Assembly (NCBI GenBank): GCA_015233135.1
Contig: JADFYH010000012.1
Span: forward strand, 1-64,000
Source of the DNA: Deltaproteobacteria bacterium
GTDB lineage: Bacteria; UBA10199; JADFYH01
Direction: 5' to 3'
DNA: 64,000 bases
Shown: one piece after another, positions 24,649-34,900 of the stretch
Position numbering within the stretch: position 1 is the stretch's first letter
How the letters are laid out: the number at the start of each line of letters is the position of its first letter
The notes under the pieces: model-generated
What the model saw: only the letters and a program-made list of their open reading frames with translations
Told to the model about the DNA's origin: nothing
The model's database searches: none
Position numbers and translations under genes: made by a program

Positions 24649-27019
24649 AAAGCCCCTCCTCTTTTCCCCCACGGCGTATAGCGAAATCCTCAGACTCTTC
24701 AAAATTCACTTCTCTTTTCTTTGACAGAAGCCCTTCATGAATTTCTATCAACGACTTGATATCCAGCAGCTCGGTGACACGATTTTGAATGACGATGGAT
24801 CCCAAAATCCCTTTTCGGGAGGCGTTGCATTGAATTTTTTCTGTAGTCTCCACAATGTCGATCACTTTTTCGATAAGGATTCCCACCCTTGAATCTCCGC
24901 GTGAATAGACAATCACCTCGACAAAATCTTTCTCTATTTTCTGAAGACTGGAGGCATTGCGCAACATCTTCCGTCTTTCAGGAAGCAGACCCGAAACACT
25001 GATGAGGGGCATAATCTCATTTCGGTATTGAATCACCTGTTGCCCTCCCGCCCACTCGATTTGCTGGGTAGCAAATTTTTCCAATCGGGTAACCTCCGAG
25101 AGTGGCACGGCCATTCTTCCATCATCTGAAGAAGCAAAAAGCAGCAAGGCCAGCGCATCTTCCTTCTTTCCCAGTACTTGTTGTTCCAATTCATGAAGAC
25201 TAGGGTCTTTCAATTCAGAAACAACATTAGCCATTTTTGCAATTCCCATCACATCGAGTATGAGTATTACATTGCCATCTCCCAGGATGGTTGCACCGGC
25301 ATAAATATGGATACCCTTCATTTGTTTTCCAAGCGGCTTAACAACAATTTCCTGCGTGTCGTTGATGGCATCCACGACCAGACCAAACTGTCTTCCATCG
25401 GCCTGAAGCACCACAATATTCACCTGATCCTCTTCCATTTCGGAGTAGTCATTTCTGAGTTCATGGTTGAGAAAAACCAGGGGAAGCAGATTGCCTCTCA
25501 AACGATAAACCGGAATTCCATGAAGCCTCTCAATCTTTGTACCAGTCCCCCCCTTCTCAACACGCAGCAGTTCAAGCAGAGAGGCCTGGGGAATGGCATA
25601 TTTCTCTCCCCCGCTCGTCACAATCAGTGCGGGAATAATGGCCAAAGTCAGAGGAATCTTTATTTTGATGGTGGTCCCTTTTCCAAAACTGCTTTGAATC
25701 TCCACCAAGCCACCAATTTTTTCGATATTGGTCCTCACCACATCCATCCCCACCCCTCGACCGCTAATGTTGCTCACTCTTTCTGCCGTGGAAAACCCGG
25801 GTAAAAAAACAAAATTCGCCACCTGTCTATCACTCATTTGCAAGGCTTCCTCCGGTGTAATCAATCCTCTCTGTAGCGCCTTAGCTTTCACTTTGTCGGG
25901 ATTGATCCCCCCTCCATTATCACTAATCTCTATATTCACCTGACCCCCTTCGTGGTAGGCGCGAAGTAGAATATATCCCTCCTCATCTTTTCCTTTTGCC
26001 AATCTTTCTTTGGGATCTTCAATGCCATGATCAACAGAATTTCGAATAATATGAGTGAGCGGATCTTTGATAGCTTCCAGCAGCGATTTATCCAGTTCAG
26101 TCTCCTGACCTTCCATCTGAAGTCGAATTTTTTTATTACAAAGTCCGGCCAGGTCTCTCACCACTCTGGGAAACTTGCCCCAAATATTCCCGATGGGTTG
26201 CATGCGGGTCTTCATGACCCCTTCCTGCAGTTCGGAAGTAATCAGGTTTAGGCGCTGGGTGACGGCAAGAAAACCGCTGTCTTCTTGAGGATTGCTGAAT
26301 TGCAAAATTTGATTACGAGTCAACACCAACTCCCCCACCAGATTCATCAATTTATCGAGCAAATCTACATCCACACGGATATTGGTGTCGGCAATGCTGC
26401 CACCTTTCGTCTCCATCTTATTCTCTCCAACTTCTTTTTTAATATCTTCCTTGTGAAGTTGCGGGCGTGGCCCCAGGCGATTTTCTTGTAGAAGCTCTAA
26501 AATACTTCTGCCAACTTCAGACTGCACAGCAGGGGTTTTGGTTTTTTCCTCTTTGGCCTGCACTTCAACGAGGGGAGGAGTTTGTTCCATTGCCTTTTCC
26601 TGAACCACTTTTGCTGCAGGCAAAGGAGCTACAGGAGCCACAGGAGCGTTCAGGTGAGCGGCCACTTCCTCCACCAAAAGCGAATAATCGGCAGATCCCT
26701 CATTTTGGGAACTTTCGATATTTGCCAGCATCGCCCGTATCGCATCTACCATTTTAAGCAGGGTACTCGTAATGCTTGGGGTAAGCAGTATGAGTCCATC
26801 CCTCATTTTTGAGAGAAGACTCTCCCCCACATGGGCCACCTTTTCCAATTTGGAATAACCTAAAAAGCCGCAGGTCCCCTTAATCGTATGAATGACTCTA
26901 AAGATTGAAGCCAACCTCTCTTTATCCGTAGGGTTTTTTTCAAGTTCTACAAAATTTCTATCTAATTGATCGAGGTTTTCGGCACTTTCAACCAAGAACT
27001 CCTTAACGATATCATCCAT
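24641..27019 (-). CDS. cheA: chemotaxis histidine kinase CheA with duplicated CheW-like domain
   Basis: A 792-residue kinase, first gene of the operon. The Hpt domain (1-105) has H44 in VIHTIKGTCGF. A Pro/Ala-rich linker without a clear P2 domain leads to a dimerisation domain (LMNLVGELVLTRNQI, about 230), an ATPase domain with the N box (HIIRNSVDHGIEDP), G1 (ISDNGGGINPDK) and G2 (FSTAERVSNISGRGVGMDVV) regions, and a P5 CheW-like domain (about 485-620). A second CheW-like domain occupies about 635-775, not present in the standard enzyme. GGAGGGA precedes the ATG at 27019. Confidence 0.95.
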   Translation of the reverse strand: MDDIVKEFLVESAENLDQLDRNFVELEKNPTDKERLASIFRVIHTIKGTCGFLGYSKLEKVAHVGESLLSKMRDGLILLTPSITSTLLKMVDAIRAMLANIESSQNEGSADYSLLVEEVAAHLNAPVAPVAPLPAAKVVQEKAMEQTPPLVEVQAKEEKTKTPAVQSEVGRSILELLQENRLGPRPQLHKEDIKKEVGENKMETKGGSIADTNIRVDVDLLDKLMNLVGELVLTRNQILQFSNPQEDSGFLAVTQRLNLITSELQEGVMKTRMQPIGNIWGKFPRVVRDLAGLCNKKIRLQMEGQETELDKSLLEAIKDPLTHIIRNSVDHGIEDPKERLAKGKDEEGYILLRAYHEGGQVNIEISDNGGGINPDKVKAKALQRGLITPEEALQMSDRQVANFVFLPGFSTAERVSNISGRGVGMDVVRTNIEKIGGLVEIQSSFGKGTTIKIKIPLTLAIIPALIVTSGGEKYAIPQASLLELLRVEKGGTGTKIERLHGIPVYRLRGNLLPLVFLNHELRNDYSEMEEDQVNIVVLQADGRQFGLVVDAINDTQEIVVKPLGKQMKGIHIYAGATILGDGNVILILDVMGIAKMANVVSELKDPSLHELEQQVLGKKEDALALLLFASSDDGRMAVPLSEVTRLEKFATQQIEWAGGQQVIQYRNEIMPLISVSGLLPERRKMLRNASSLQKIEKDFVEVIVYSRGDSRVGILIEKVIDIVETTEKIQCNASRKGILGSIVIQNRVTELLDIKSLIEIHEGLLSKKREVNFEESEDFAIRRGGKEEGLYV

Positions 27020-27224
27020 ACTTCCCTCCAAAAAAGGCCAAATTATCGGCTATTTATAACTCGGACAACGGCTCTCTAAGGCAAAAACTTGAGCCCTATT
27101 TTGAATGGAATGCTTAAAAAAGTAAGATATTGGGGATCTTTTTTATGAAGCGGGCATTTCACCGTCATGCCTCAAAAAAGAAACAAGTCTCGACGAGTCT
27201 TCTTCTGAGCTACTCATTGATTCC

Positions 27225-27467
27225 TTACTTTTCATTCTCTTCAGTTCTTTCACTATAGTAATAAACTAATTCTGGAAGATTGAATACCGCTCCAAAAAGC
27301 CGTGCATACTTAGAGTCATTTTTGGAATCCCTTGTTTCCAAAAAGTCGTTAGAAAAAGTTGTTTCATTTTTTACGCTTATTTCTTTTTGTCTATCCCGAG
27401 TCTGAGTCTTATGAACAATTGGATTTAAATTTTCATTTTTAACGGTGCAGGATATTGTATTAGACAC
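27225..27467 (-). CDS. small hypothetical protein
   Basis: An 80-residue frame starting at GTG with AAGGAGG well placed upstream (27473-27479), which supports real translation. The product is polar, rich in Asn, Thr, Glu and Lys, with one more hydrophobic patch near the end (LFGAVFNLPELVYYYSE). There is no signal peptide or recognised domain. It lies 205 bases upstream of cheA on the same strand; that gap shows only a possible promoter-like AT-rich stretch and no other gene. Confidence 0.5.
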   Translation of the reverse strand: MSNTISCTVKNENLNPIVHKTQTRDRQKEISVKNETTFSNDFLETRDSKNDSKYARLFGAVFNLPELVYYYSERTEENEK

Positions 27468-27617
27468 ACGGCCCTCCTTAGTTTTTAGGGTGGGGAATTC
27501 CCCTATTTGTCGATGAGTTCAAGTTCGAAATAAAAAAAGACGATTTTGAAAATAGAGGCTTATCGAAGTCGGGAAGTTAACTCGCGAACTGCGCTGAGAC
27601 AATTTCGATCAAGAAGT

Positions 27618-28133
27618 TTACGAAATGAGCGAACATCTTCGTGCAACCTTCCTTAACTCACGAACTCTAATAACTGCTTTCCCTCGCAAAGGAGAATGCA
27701 TGACAAAGATTCTCGTGTTGTGGATGGGATTTTGCCAACCAAAAGAGAAATCTTTTGATCCGATATATTTTTCATAAGTAACTTTACCAATGAAACATAC
27801 GACCTGCGGCATCTCAGTCTTTATGATACGGGAGATTTTTCTGCGACCAGACAACTCTTCGCCCTTCTTCAGCTCTGTAATATCGCATGTTGGTCTATTA
27901 ATAATATTCACGAATCCCAATTGATAGACTGGATTGAATTTATTTTTGTAAATCCTTTTTAGAGTTTCATCATTACAAAACTCGTCCTTTTTTTCCTTAA
28001 GAATTCCAGCTTGCGAGAGAAGATACCAAAACATCTTATTATTAGAAAAGGGCACACCCCGGTTGAACGATCCGGGGTGAGGGTTAATCCCAACGAAAAG
28101 TATTTTTGGTTTCTTGTAGTGATAGAAGATCAT
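27618..28133 (-). CDS. Mug/TDG-family mismatch uracil-DNA glycosylase
   Basis: A 171-residue protein of the uracil-DNA glycosylase superfamily, nearest the Mug/TDG type, which removes uracil or thymine mispaired with guanine. The active-site motif reads VGINPHPGSFNRGVPFSNN (about residues 14-32), matching GINPG of Mug with a His-Pro variant; NKMFWYLL follows as in Mug. The C-terminal motif, PNPSG-like in the family, here reads MHSPLRGKA, a clear departure. The overall length fits. Substrate range cannot be judged from sequence. Confidence 0.75.
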   Translation of the reverse strand: MIFYHYKKPKILFVGINPHPGSFNRGVPFSNNKMFWYLLSQAGILKEKKDEFCNDETLKRIYKNKFNPVYQLGFVNIINRPTCDITELKKGEELSGRRKISRIIKTEMPQVVCFIGKVTYEKYIGSKDFSFGWQNPIHNTRIFVMHSPLRGKAVIRVRELRKVARRCSLIS

Positions 28134-28180
28134 ATTTTAGACGTTAGCATGATTCTCGAGGCCATGAGTTGGGTGAATTT

Positions 28181-29239
28181 TCATCGGCAGACCCCAATCT
28201 CGACTTTTTGCTGCTGGAATATTCTCTTTCGGAAATAAAAAGCCACGTGGACGAGAGCAATCATCACGGGCACCTCCACCAGAGGCCCGACCACTGCAGC
28301 GAACGCCGCTCCGTGACTAAGCCCAAAGGTTGCAATGGCAACCGCGATGGCCAACTCAAAATTATTAGATGCCGCAGTGAAGGAGAGTGTTGTCGACTCG
28401 CTGTAACTGGCGCCCATTTTTTTGCTTATGAGAAATGAGAACACGAACATGATCACGAAATAAAACAAAAGTGGAATGGCAATGCGAAGCACATCCAAGG
28501 GTAACTGCACAATGTATTCCCCCTTGAGTGAAAACATAAGGATGATCGTAAAAAGCAATGCGATCAAGGTCATGGGGCTAACGCGAGGCAGAAACTCCCT
28601 TTTATACCAGTCAGCTCCTTTTGTTTTGAGCAGGATGAATCGTGTCCACAAGCCACCCAAAAAAGGAATTCCCAGATAAATAAAAACACTCTTGGCAATT
28701 TCCAGCATGGTAATGTGTATTTCTACACCCTTAAGCCCCAGCCATGTTGGAATCACCCTCAGAAAAGCATAGGCGTATACCGAAAAAAACAAGACCTGAA
28801 AAATGGAATTAAAGGCAACTAGTCCGGCACAGTATTCCGTATTGCCCTCGGCCAGGTCATTCCAGACCACCACCATTGCAATGCACCGCGCCAGACCAAT
28901 CAGGATGAGACCGGTCATGTATTCGGGTTTGTCCGATAGAAAAAGAACGGCCAAACTAAACATGAGTATGGGGCCAACGATCCAATTTTGAATGAGAGAC
29001 AGCACAAGAATTCTGTAGTTTTTGAAAACCCGACCCAACTCTTCATATTTCACTTTGGTAAAAGGCGGGTACATCATCAAGATTAAACCAACGGCAATCG
29101 GAATGGAAGTATTGCCATATTGGAGATGCTGTAGAATTTCCGACAAAGCGTGGTAAAAGTATCCCAATGCCACGCCGATAGCCATGGCAGCAAAAATCCA
29201 GAGTGTGAGAAATCGATCCAAAAATTGAAGTTTTTTCAT
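28181..29239 (-). CDS. acr3: ACR3-family arsenite efflux transporter
   Basis: A 352-residue, ten-segment membrane protein of the ACR3 (BASS superfamily) arsenite exporters. The conserved cysteine segment [16 protein letters not shown] and the [18 protein letters not shown] and [11 protein letters not shown] motifs are all present. The start at 29239 ([13 protein letters not shown]) is preferred over a TTG 27 bases upstream that overlaps the previous gene. No arsR or arsC gene is adjacent, so regulation by arsenic is not evident locally. Confidence 0.9.
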   Translation of the reverse strand: MKKLQFLDRFLTLWIFAAMAIGVALGYFYHALSEILQHLQYGNTSIPIAVGLILMMYPPFTKVKYEELGRVFKNYRILVLSLIQNWIVGPILMFSLAVLFLSDKPEYMTGLILIGLARCIAMVVVWNDLAEGNTEYCAGLVAFNSIFQVLFFSVYAYAFLRVIPTWLGLKGVEIHITMLEIAKSVFIYLGIPFLGGLWTRFILLKTKGADWYKREFLPRVSPMTLIALLFTIILMFSLKGEYIVQLPLDVLRIAIPLLFYFVIMFVFSFLISKKMGASYSESTTLSFTAASNNFELAIAVAIATFGLSHGAAFAAVVGPLVEVPVMIALVHVAFYFRKRIFQQQKVEIGVCR

Positions 29240-29255
29240 AAAAATATTTAAAACC

Positions 29256-29588
29256 TTAAAATCCAAACTCTCTTCTTGTTATTTTTGTACTTAAAAATTT
29301 TATACAGTAAAGTGAGAATAGCACGCTTACTGCCATTCCAATGTTAAGTTGCCTGAGAACTAGCCCCAATAAAAATACTGCTACGCTTAAACAGGAATAG
29401 ATGAGGATTACCCACCAAGCCCATTTTTTATATTTCGAAAGTGAATAGTAACTGATGAGTATAAACAGGTTCATCAAGACAGCGAAGGCAAGAAACAAAA
29501 ATTCATTTCTTTCATCCAGAAGGGCTAACATAAAAAGAAAGGCTCGGAGAAGAATTCCAAAAATACTGATAAACTGGATAGGCTTCAT
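29256..29588 (-). CDS. small four-segment membrane protein, unknown
   Basis: A 110-residue protein, mostly hydrophobic, with probably four membrane segments (residues 6-22, 28-47, 55-71, 76-100) joined by short basic loops. I do not recognise it. The start at 29588 is chosen because upstream in-frame codons run back into the DUF3999 gene through sequence that looks like overlap. It follows DUF3999 by eight bases and precedes the acr3 gene by 16, so the three are likely cotranscribed. Confidence 0.6.
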   Translation of the reverse strand: MKPIQFISIFGILLRAFLFMLALLDERNEFLFLAFAVLMNLFILISYYSLSKYKKWAWWVILIYSCLSVAVFLLGLVLRQLNIGMAVSVLFSLYCIKFLSTKITRREFGF

Positions 29589-29596
29589 GCTGTTAA

Positions 29597-31642
29597 TTAC
29601 TTCCCCTCTCCCCCCTTCGCTAGTCGAAGGGAAAACACCGCCAGCACCACCAGTGCGGCACCCAGGAGAATCCATAGATAAAATTGCTTTTCACCCCCGC
29701 CACCCATCTCTCGAGTCACTTGAGAAACTTTCGCTTCCAGTATATTTTTTTGAATAGGCCCTAATTCGCTGGGGGCCTCTTGAAGGTTTTCGATGAGGTC
29801 TTTGAATTGCGTAATTTCATAAGTGGGAAACAACACATTGGGGTTTCCAAAATAGAGCGTGTAATCTCCCTTCAGCAAAGCATTGAAAATAGGCGTTTCT
29901 ACGTTGGAGGTCGCCTGGCTGAGCTCGAGAGCCTGTTCGTTGCCGTCACTCACAATCAGTTCCAAAGATTCAAAACGCAGGCGGCCCAGCGAGATGGAGA
30001 TATTCGAAGAGGAACCCGGTCGACGATAAAGACTTCCCGTCGAAACCAGCTGTTCTTCCACCTCTCCTCGATGTGAAAAGATTTGGTAGGGCCTGTCGAA
30101 TAGGAGGTTGTCAATTTTGAGTTGGATGGAACTTAAATCAATTTTGGGATGAGGATTGGTGATTTTATAAATTGTTTTCTGATTCTGAGTATTTTGTTTT
30201 TGAATGTTTAATTCCACTTTTACTTCCTGCGTATCCCGCGAAAGCTGATAGGGCCATTGTTGCTGGTCTTTATCCAGAATTCTAAAATCCCCCAGATCTT
30301 TTCTGAGATTTTCGAGATGGGCCAAACTGAGGGGAATGGCAACAATGCCACCCGGTTCAGAAACTTTTAAGCTTTGGGAATAAGCAAAAGATTTGGGATC
30401 TTCCTGAATGCCCGGCTTGAGAAATTCTTCAAAACTTTTTTCAGCGATATAATCGCCATTGGCTGTCACTGGAGCCAGCTGTACTTCATGAGAGGATAAA
30501 AAAAGCTTCTCAATCTCCACACCTTGCGCAAGCTCTTGTAAATCGTAACGTGGAGCTTTGACTCGTGCTCCGCCAAAATAAAGAGAGCCAAAATTGGATT
30601 CGAGATTTGCATATTTTTCAGAATCGACAAAAAAGAAAAGCAGATTATTTCGGCTGAGGGCCTCCACAGAGAGGTTTACAAGCGGGGGAGAATCTTCATT
30701 CTCTATTTCAATTTTAAGTTTGTCGCCAAAGGTAGAAGACACACGAATTTCCTGATTTCCAGTCTCCCCTAATATCAGCCCATTAAATATTTTCCCCACA
30801 CCCACCAGACGCACTTCCTGGCCTTTTTTGACATCAAACACCTTCACCGAGCGCGAATAATTACTGTCGCTGTTTTTGAGTAGAATCGATTCAGGCACAA
30901 TTCCAGAAGGTCTACCCACTATCAAAACTGTTTTCTTTCCCTCTTCGCTTGTGTCAACAATAGACAGCACGTCTTTGCGTGCTTCCTCTGAATGCCCTTC
31001 ATTCTGCCGGGGAACATTTTCATTTTCCTGCACCCAATGAAAAGTAGGCTCCAGATAATCTCCCTCTCCTTCCAGGCTGAACAAAATTTTATGCACGCCC
31101 TTGTGATTCCAATCAATACTCATTTTTTCTTGAGCCCTTCCATAACGAAAGAGTGAGGTTTTTTCGAGCAGTGCCTCTTCGGCGTCGTCTTCTTTGTTTT
31201 TAATCTGCACCTGTTTTACAAAATTATCCTGGAGACTTTTGAGGACAATAAAATAATGGGCCTGTTCGTTTAGTGAGCCAGGAAGCTCAATTTCATAGGT
31301 TTCCAGAAAAATATTTTCTTTCACTTTTTCGCGCTTGGCATTCAACACCTTCAAAACCTGCTCTTGCGAGGCAGGGACTTCTTTGGGACCTTGATATTGG
31401 CCTACAAAAAATGGGGTTTCCTTTCCTTGGGCATCAAAAATTCTCAGGTCGGAATAATCGGATTGTATTTTGGATCGGATCTCCGGCGTTAAATCGATGC
31501 GCTGCCAACCGGCTTGGGAGACAGAGAGGTCGGACTTTTGCGGGAAGAGAGTTTTGAGCGAGCCGGGAGTTTGGGCGTGGGAGAGGGTGGCCAGTAATAA
31601 AGAAGAGAGAACAATTATTTTATAATTTATTTTCAATTTCAT
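29597..31642 (-). CDS. DUF3999 family membrane-anchored protein
   Basis: A 681-residue exported protein: signal peptide at residues 1-23 (cleavage after SHA), a long periplasmic region of beta-rich sequence, and a C-terminal membrane segment (about 656-674) followed by basic residues. The start (WQRIDLTPEIRSKIQSDYSD, then LRIFDAQG) is typical of DUF3999, a family of unknown function that is often encoded beside DUF2339 proteins, as here. The two probably form an inner-membrane or envelope complex; that is inference from the recurrent pairing. Confidence 0.82.
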   Translation of the reverse strand: MKLKINYKIIVLSSLLLATLSHAQTPGSLKTLFPQKSDLSVSQAGWQRIDLTPEIRSKIQSDYSDLRIFDAQGKETPFFVGQYQGPKEVPASQEQVLKVLNAKREKVKENIFLETYEIELPGSLNEQAHYFIVLKSLQDNFVKQVQIKNKEDDAEEALLEKTSLFRYGRAQEKMSIDWNHKGVHKILFSLEGEGDYLEPTFHWVQENENVPRQNEGHSEEARKDVLSIVDTSEEGKKTVLIVGRPSGIVPESILLKNSDSNYSRSVKVFDVKKGQEVRLVGVGKIFNGLILGETGNQEIRVSSTFGDKLKIEIENEDSPPLVNLSVEALSRNNLLFFFVDSEKYANLESNFGSLYFGGARVKAPRYDLQELAQGVEIEKLFLSSHEVQLAPVTANGDYIAEKSFEEFLKPGIQEDPKSFAYSQSLKVSEPGGIVAIPLSLAHLENLRKDLGDFRILDKDQQQWPYQLSRDTQEVKVELNIQKQNTQNQKTIYKITNPHPKIDLSSIQLKIDNLLFDRPYQIFSHRGEVEEQLVSTGSLYRRPGSSSNISISLGRLRFESLELIVSDGNEQALELSQATSNVETPIFNALLKGDYTLYFGNPNVLFPTYEITQFKDLIENLQEAPSELGPIQKNILEAKVSQVTREMGGGGEKQFYLWILLGAALVVLAVFSLRLAKGGEGK

Positions 31643-31691
31643 TTTTTCTCCTTTTTTCCTCTACTTTAGTAAGGCTCATTTGCCGTCTATT

Positions 31692-31728
31692 CCCCTCTCC
31701 CTCGAGGGGAGAGGGCAGGGTGAGGGTG
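31692..31728. repeat. family 2 palindromic repeat
   Basis: CCCCTCTCCCTCGAGGGGAG and the following AGGGCAGGGTGAGGG form a hairpin in the 267-base gap between DUF3999 and DUF2339. A second, inverted copy lies 100 bases to the right (31830); together they could pair into a long hairpin. Confidence 0.85.
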
Positions 31729-31829
31729 ATATTGGATGCAATTTGCATTCTTTTTTTTCTATTCTCACTTCATTATTCATTCCTTACAAAAATAGAAAAC
31801 AGACTAAAAGCTCAAATTAAATCCAGTTA

Positions 31830-31869
31830 CCCCCTCACCCTACCCTCTCCCCCGGATGGGGCGAGGGGA
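31830..31869. repeat. family 2 palindromic repeat, inverted partner
   Basis: CCCCCTCACCCTACCCTCTC faces GGATGGGGCGAGGGG, in opposite orientation to the 31692 copy. Between the two lies only AT-rich sequence. The pair occupies the 3' flank of the DUF2339 gene. Confidence 0.8.
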
Positions 31870-31909
31870 CTTTCTTCATCACACCTACTGATAGATAATG
31901 CTGGCCCAC

Positions 31910-34900
31910 CTACGGGGAGGGAAACCTAGTAACACCCACATCATCCTTCTTAAACACAAATTTCTGGTATGCCAGCGATACAATAATGAGTGAAAATGCG
32001 AGTCCCAAAAGCGACATCACGCGATATAAATCTTTCAATCCCGACAAGTCATACAAAAATACTTTGCCAATGGTAATCATCAACATCACCAAACTCACCC
32101 AGCGCAGGCCTTTGCTGACGCGGTACATTCCTATGCCCAACAGGATAAGCGCATAGAGTCCCCAGGCGATGGAGGTGGCCAGATCGCGGGCCTGGTTTTT
32201 TTCAAACTGAATCGATAGAAAGGAAGTGGTTCCAAACCAGTCGGCAATGGCCAGATTGATCCAATAAAAAATAACGAGGATGGAAGCCGCACTGCAGAGC
32301 ATCCCCCAGAAATTCCATCCTTTTTGATAGAGTGCGGCCTCCCAGGCACGTGCCCATTCACGTTCCAGCTTGATCAGGATTTGTCCCGATCCAATCAAGG
32401 CCAGTGCAGGTACCCAGTAGGTATAGAGGATCCAATTCAAGATACGCAGGCCTCCACGCTCGTGATAGAGTAAAACCTCGGAGTTGCAAACCAGACGCAC
32501 AGTAACCGCAGCGAGCAGCAAAAGCGCATAATATTTGAGCCCTACGTGATCCAGTTTCTTCCAAAGGAGGAGCATCATAAATCCTTCGATGGCCCAGCCT
32601 ATAGTCCACCATTCGTTTTTCAATTGCAGAGGAATGGCCACACTCACAAAGCTGAGGGTAATGGCCAAGAAAAGAACCAGGTAATTTTTCTCTCGCGAAG
32701 AAGTGGCAAAAGACATCTGCGAAATTTGACGCGCTGAAAAGAGGGAAAGAACGGCAAGCCCTACAGGCAGCACGGCAATAAAAGCATCGCCCCATTGATG
32801 AATAAAAAGGTGTTTGAGAGGGATAAACCAAAGAGGCGCAGCCAGGGCAGAAAAGAGCCAGATCCATTTGTCTTGCAAAAAACGTTTTTTGAAGAGAAAA
32901 GGCCAGAGGGTGAAAAAACAGACGGCGGCCAGTTCGATGAAAAACATTTTTTCATAAAGTTCTGGAATCTTCACATCCAGCATCAGCAAGACATGACTGA
33001 GCAGCGTCAAGATCATCGCCGCCCCGTACCAAAGCCCCGCCGGTAAACGGCTGGCGGCCAGTACCACCATGAAGGCATACAGGGAAAGCATGCCCATACT
33101 CTCCAAGAGGTTCTTGTCCGAAAATTCCCCCAGTGCAAAAAGGATCATTTGAACAATGGCAAAAGCCGCAGCGGCATGCTCGTTAAAAACATTAGGCCAT
33201 TTGAGGGCAAAGCCCTGGTAGAGCAGCATCCAAAAGAAGACAAAAAGCCAAAAGCTGTGCAAGGCAGGCATTGCCTCGGTCACAGGGCCCAGCAAAAGAG
33301 TTTGCACGCTTGTAAAGCCGTAAGAAAGGATGACGGCGCCGATCAGGTTAAAATATTTTTTATCAAAAACATGAGCCTGTCGGAACAACAGCAGGGCGTA
33401 GAAACTCCAGCAGAGCATCCAGGTCCAAAAGAATAATTTTTGTTCCTGGAAAAACAGCTCTGCTAAGACTAGGCTGGCAATGGAATAAGTAAGGGCTCCA
33501 GTCTTGAGTGACTTTATACTGGAAAAAATTTCTGAAAAAATTTGCAGCACCAAGGCGTAGAGAACAAAGAAGCTCAAGCCCTCCAGAAAAAGGGGATAAT
33601 GAGCGAGAGGGATTTCCGTGAGCGAAAAATGTGCAAGACGCCCGGCATAAAACCAGAGCGCAAAAGAGATAATCAAATTGATGGCCGTCAGCAGCGACAG
33701 CGGCGCCTTTGCATAACGTTTGTTGCTGTGCAGATTGAGGCCTAAGAGTAAAAGCTGCAATAGTCCCAAAGGATAATAATACTCAAAAAGACCAGGTTTG
33801 AGCCCCAGGATCCACACAAAAAGAAAGGGCGCCTGCAGGCCGATGAGAGAGGCCAAGGGGATTTCCAGAGCTTCCAGTTTTCCAGCGGAGGGAAGAAAAC
33901 TGAGAGCAAACAAGGCCATAAAGCCAATAAACTCAAACAGCGAAAACCCTTGATCCCATCGAACCACCAAGGCCACCAGAAATATCAGAAAGGTAAGTCC
34001 CGCGGCTGCAGCCCAGGCCCAGACTTTGTTGGATTGATAGGCCACACGACGAATCATGAAGCCAAACAGTAATGATAGCATCCCCACCGGCAGAATCGAC
34101 AAGCCCGCATGCACATTGCCAATTACAAAAATCAGCAAGAGCATCGAGAACAATAAAGTCACAAGGCTCCCCGACGCAGAAAGTTTGGCATCTCCAATCA
34201 TCTTGGGAGAAAAATACCAGAGGCTAGAATAAGCCAGCAGACTGCCCATCAACTCCCAGGCCTTGGCGCTATTGAGTGTCTGGGTGGAAAGCCAAATGGA
34301 AAAAACCAGCATGGTGGCAAAAGATGCGGAACTGAGCAGAAAGCCATGGCCTTGTTGACGCACGATCCAGATGGCCAGCAGATTCATCACGATCATGAAG
34401 GCCGCGATGGGATAGAGATGCAGCCCCATCTGCGCGTTAGACGCAAAATAGAGGGCAAAAACAAAGGGCACTAAAATAGAAAAGCCTTGTTGAAAGAGAT
34501 TGCCTTCTTTGGAGTCGGAATTTTTAAAATGGTAAAAAGCAAAAACAGCGGCAAAGAGAATAAGCACGCCCAAAATTAATGGAAGACGATCGGGCCCCAT
34601 TTTGCCGAAGATATACATCGCTTGAATCACAAAGGTTAAAACCAGAGCCAGATTGGAAATGACCGTCCATTTCTGTTTTTGAGCTACCCACAAAAAAGCC
34701 AGATCCAGCAAGAGGACATAGCCAAAAAGACCGATTGGATTATCGGAGCCCGAGCTTAAAACCAGAGGCGTTAAAAATCCGCCGACTAAACCCAGCACGG
34801 CAACAAAGAGAGACTTGTAACGCTGACACAGCAAGGCACAGGAGAGCGTCACCATCAGCATCAACACAAAGGCCATGGGGAAAGTAATGAGTTCGTAGAT

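Noticed and set aside
27043-27050. GCCGATAA on the minus strand before cheA, identical to the -10 box of sigma-28 flagellar promoters
   Set aside because: The -35 region 11 bases upstream (GTTGTCCG) does not resemble TAAAGTTT, and no flagellar genes are present.
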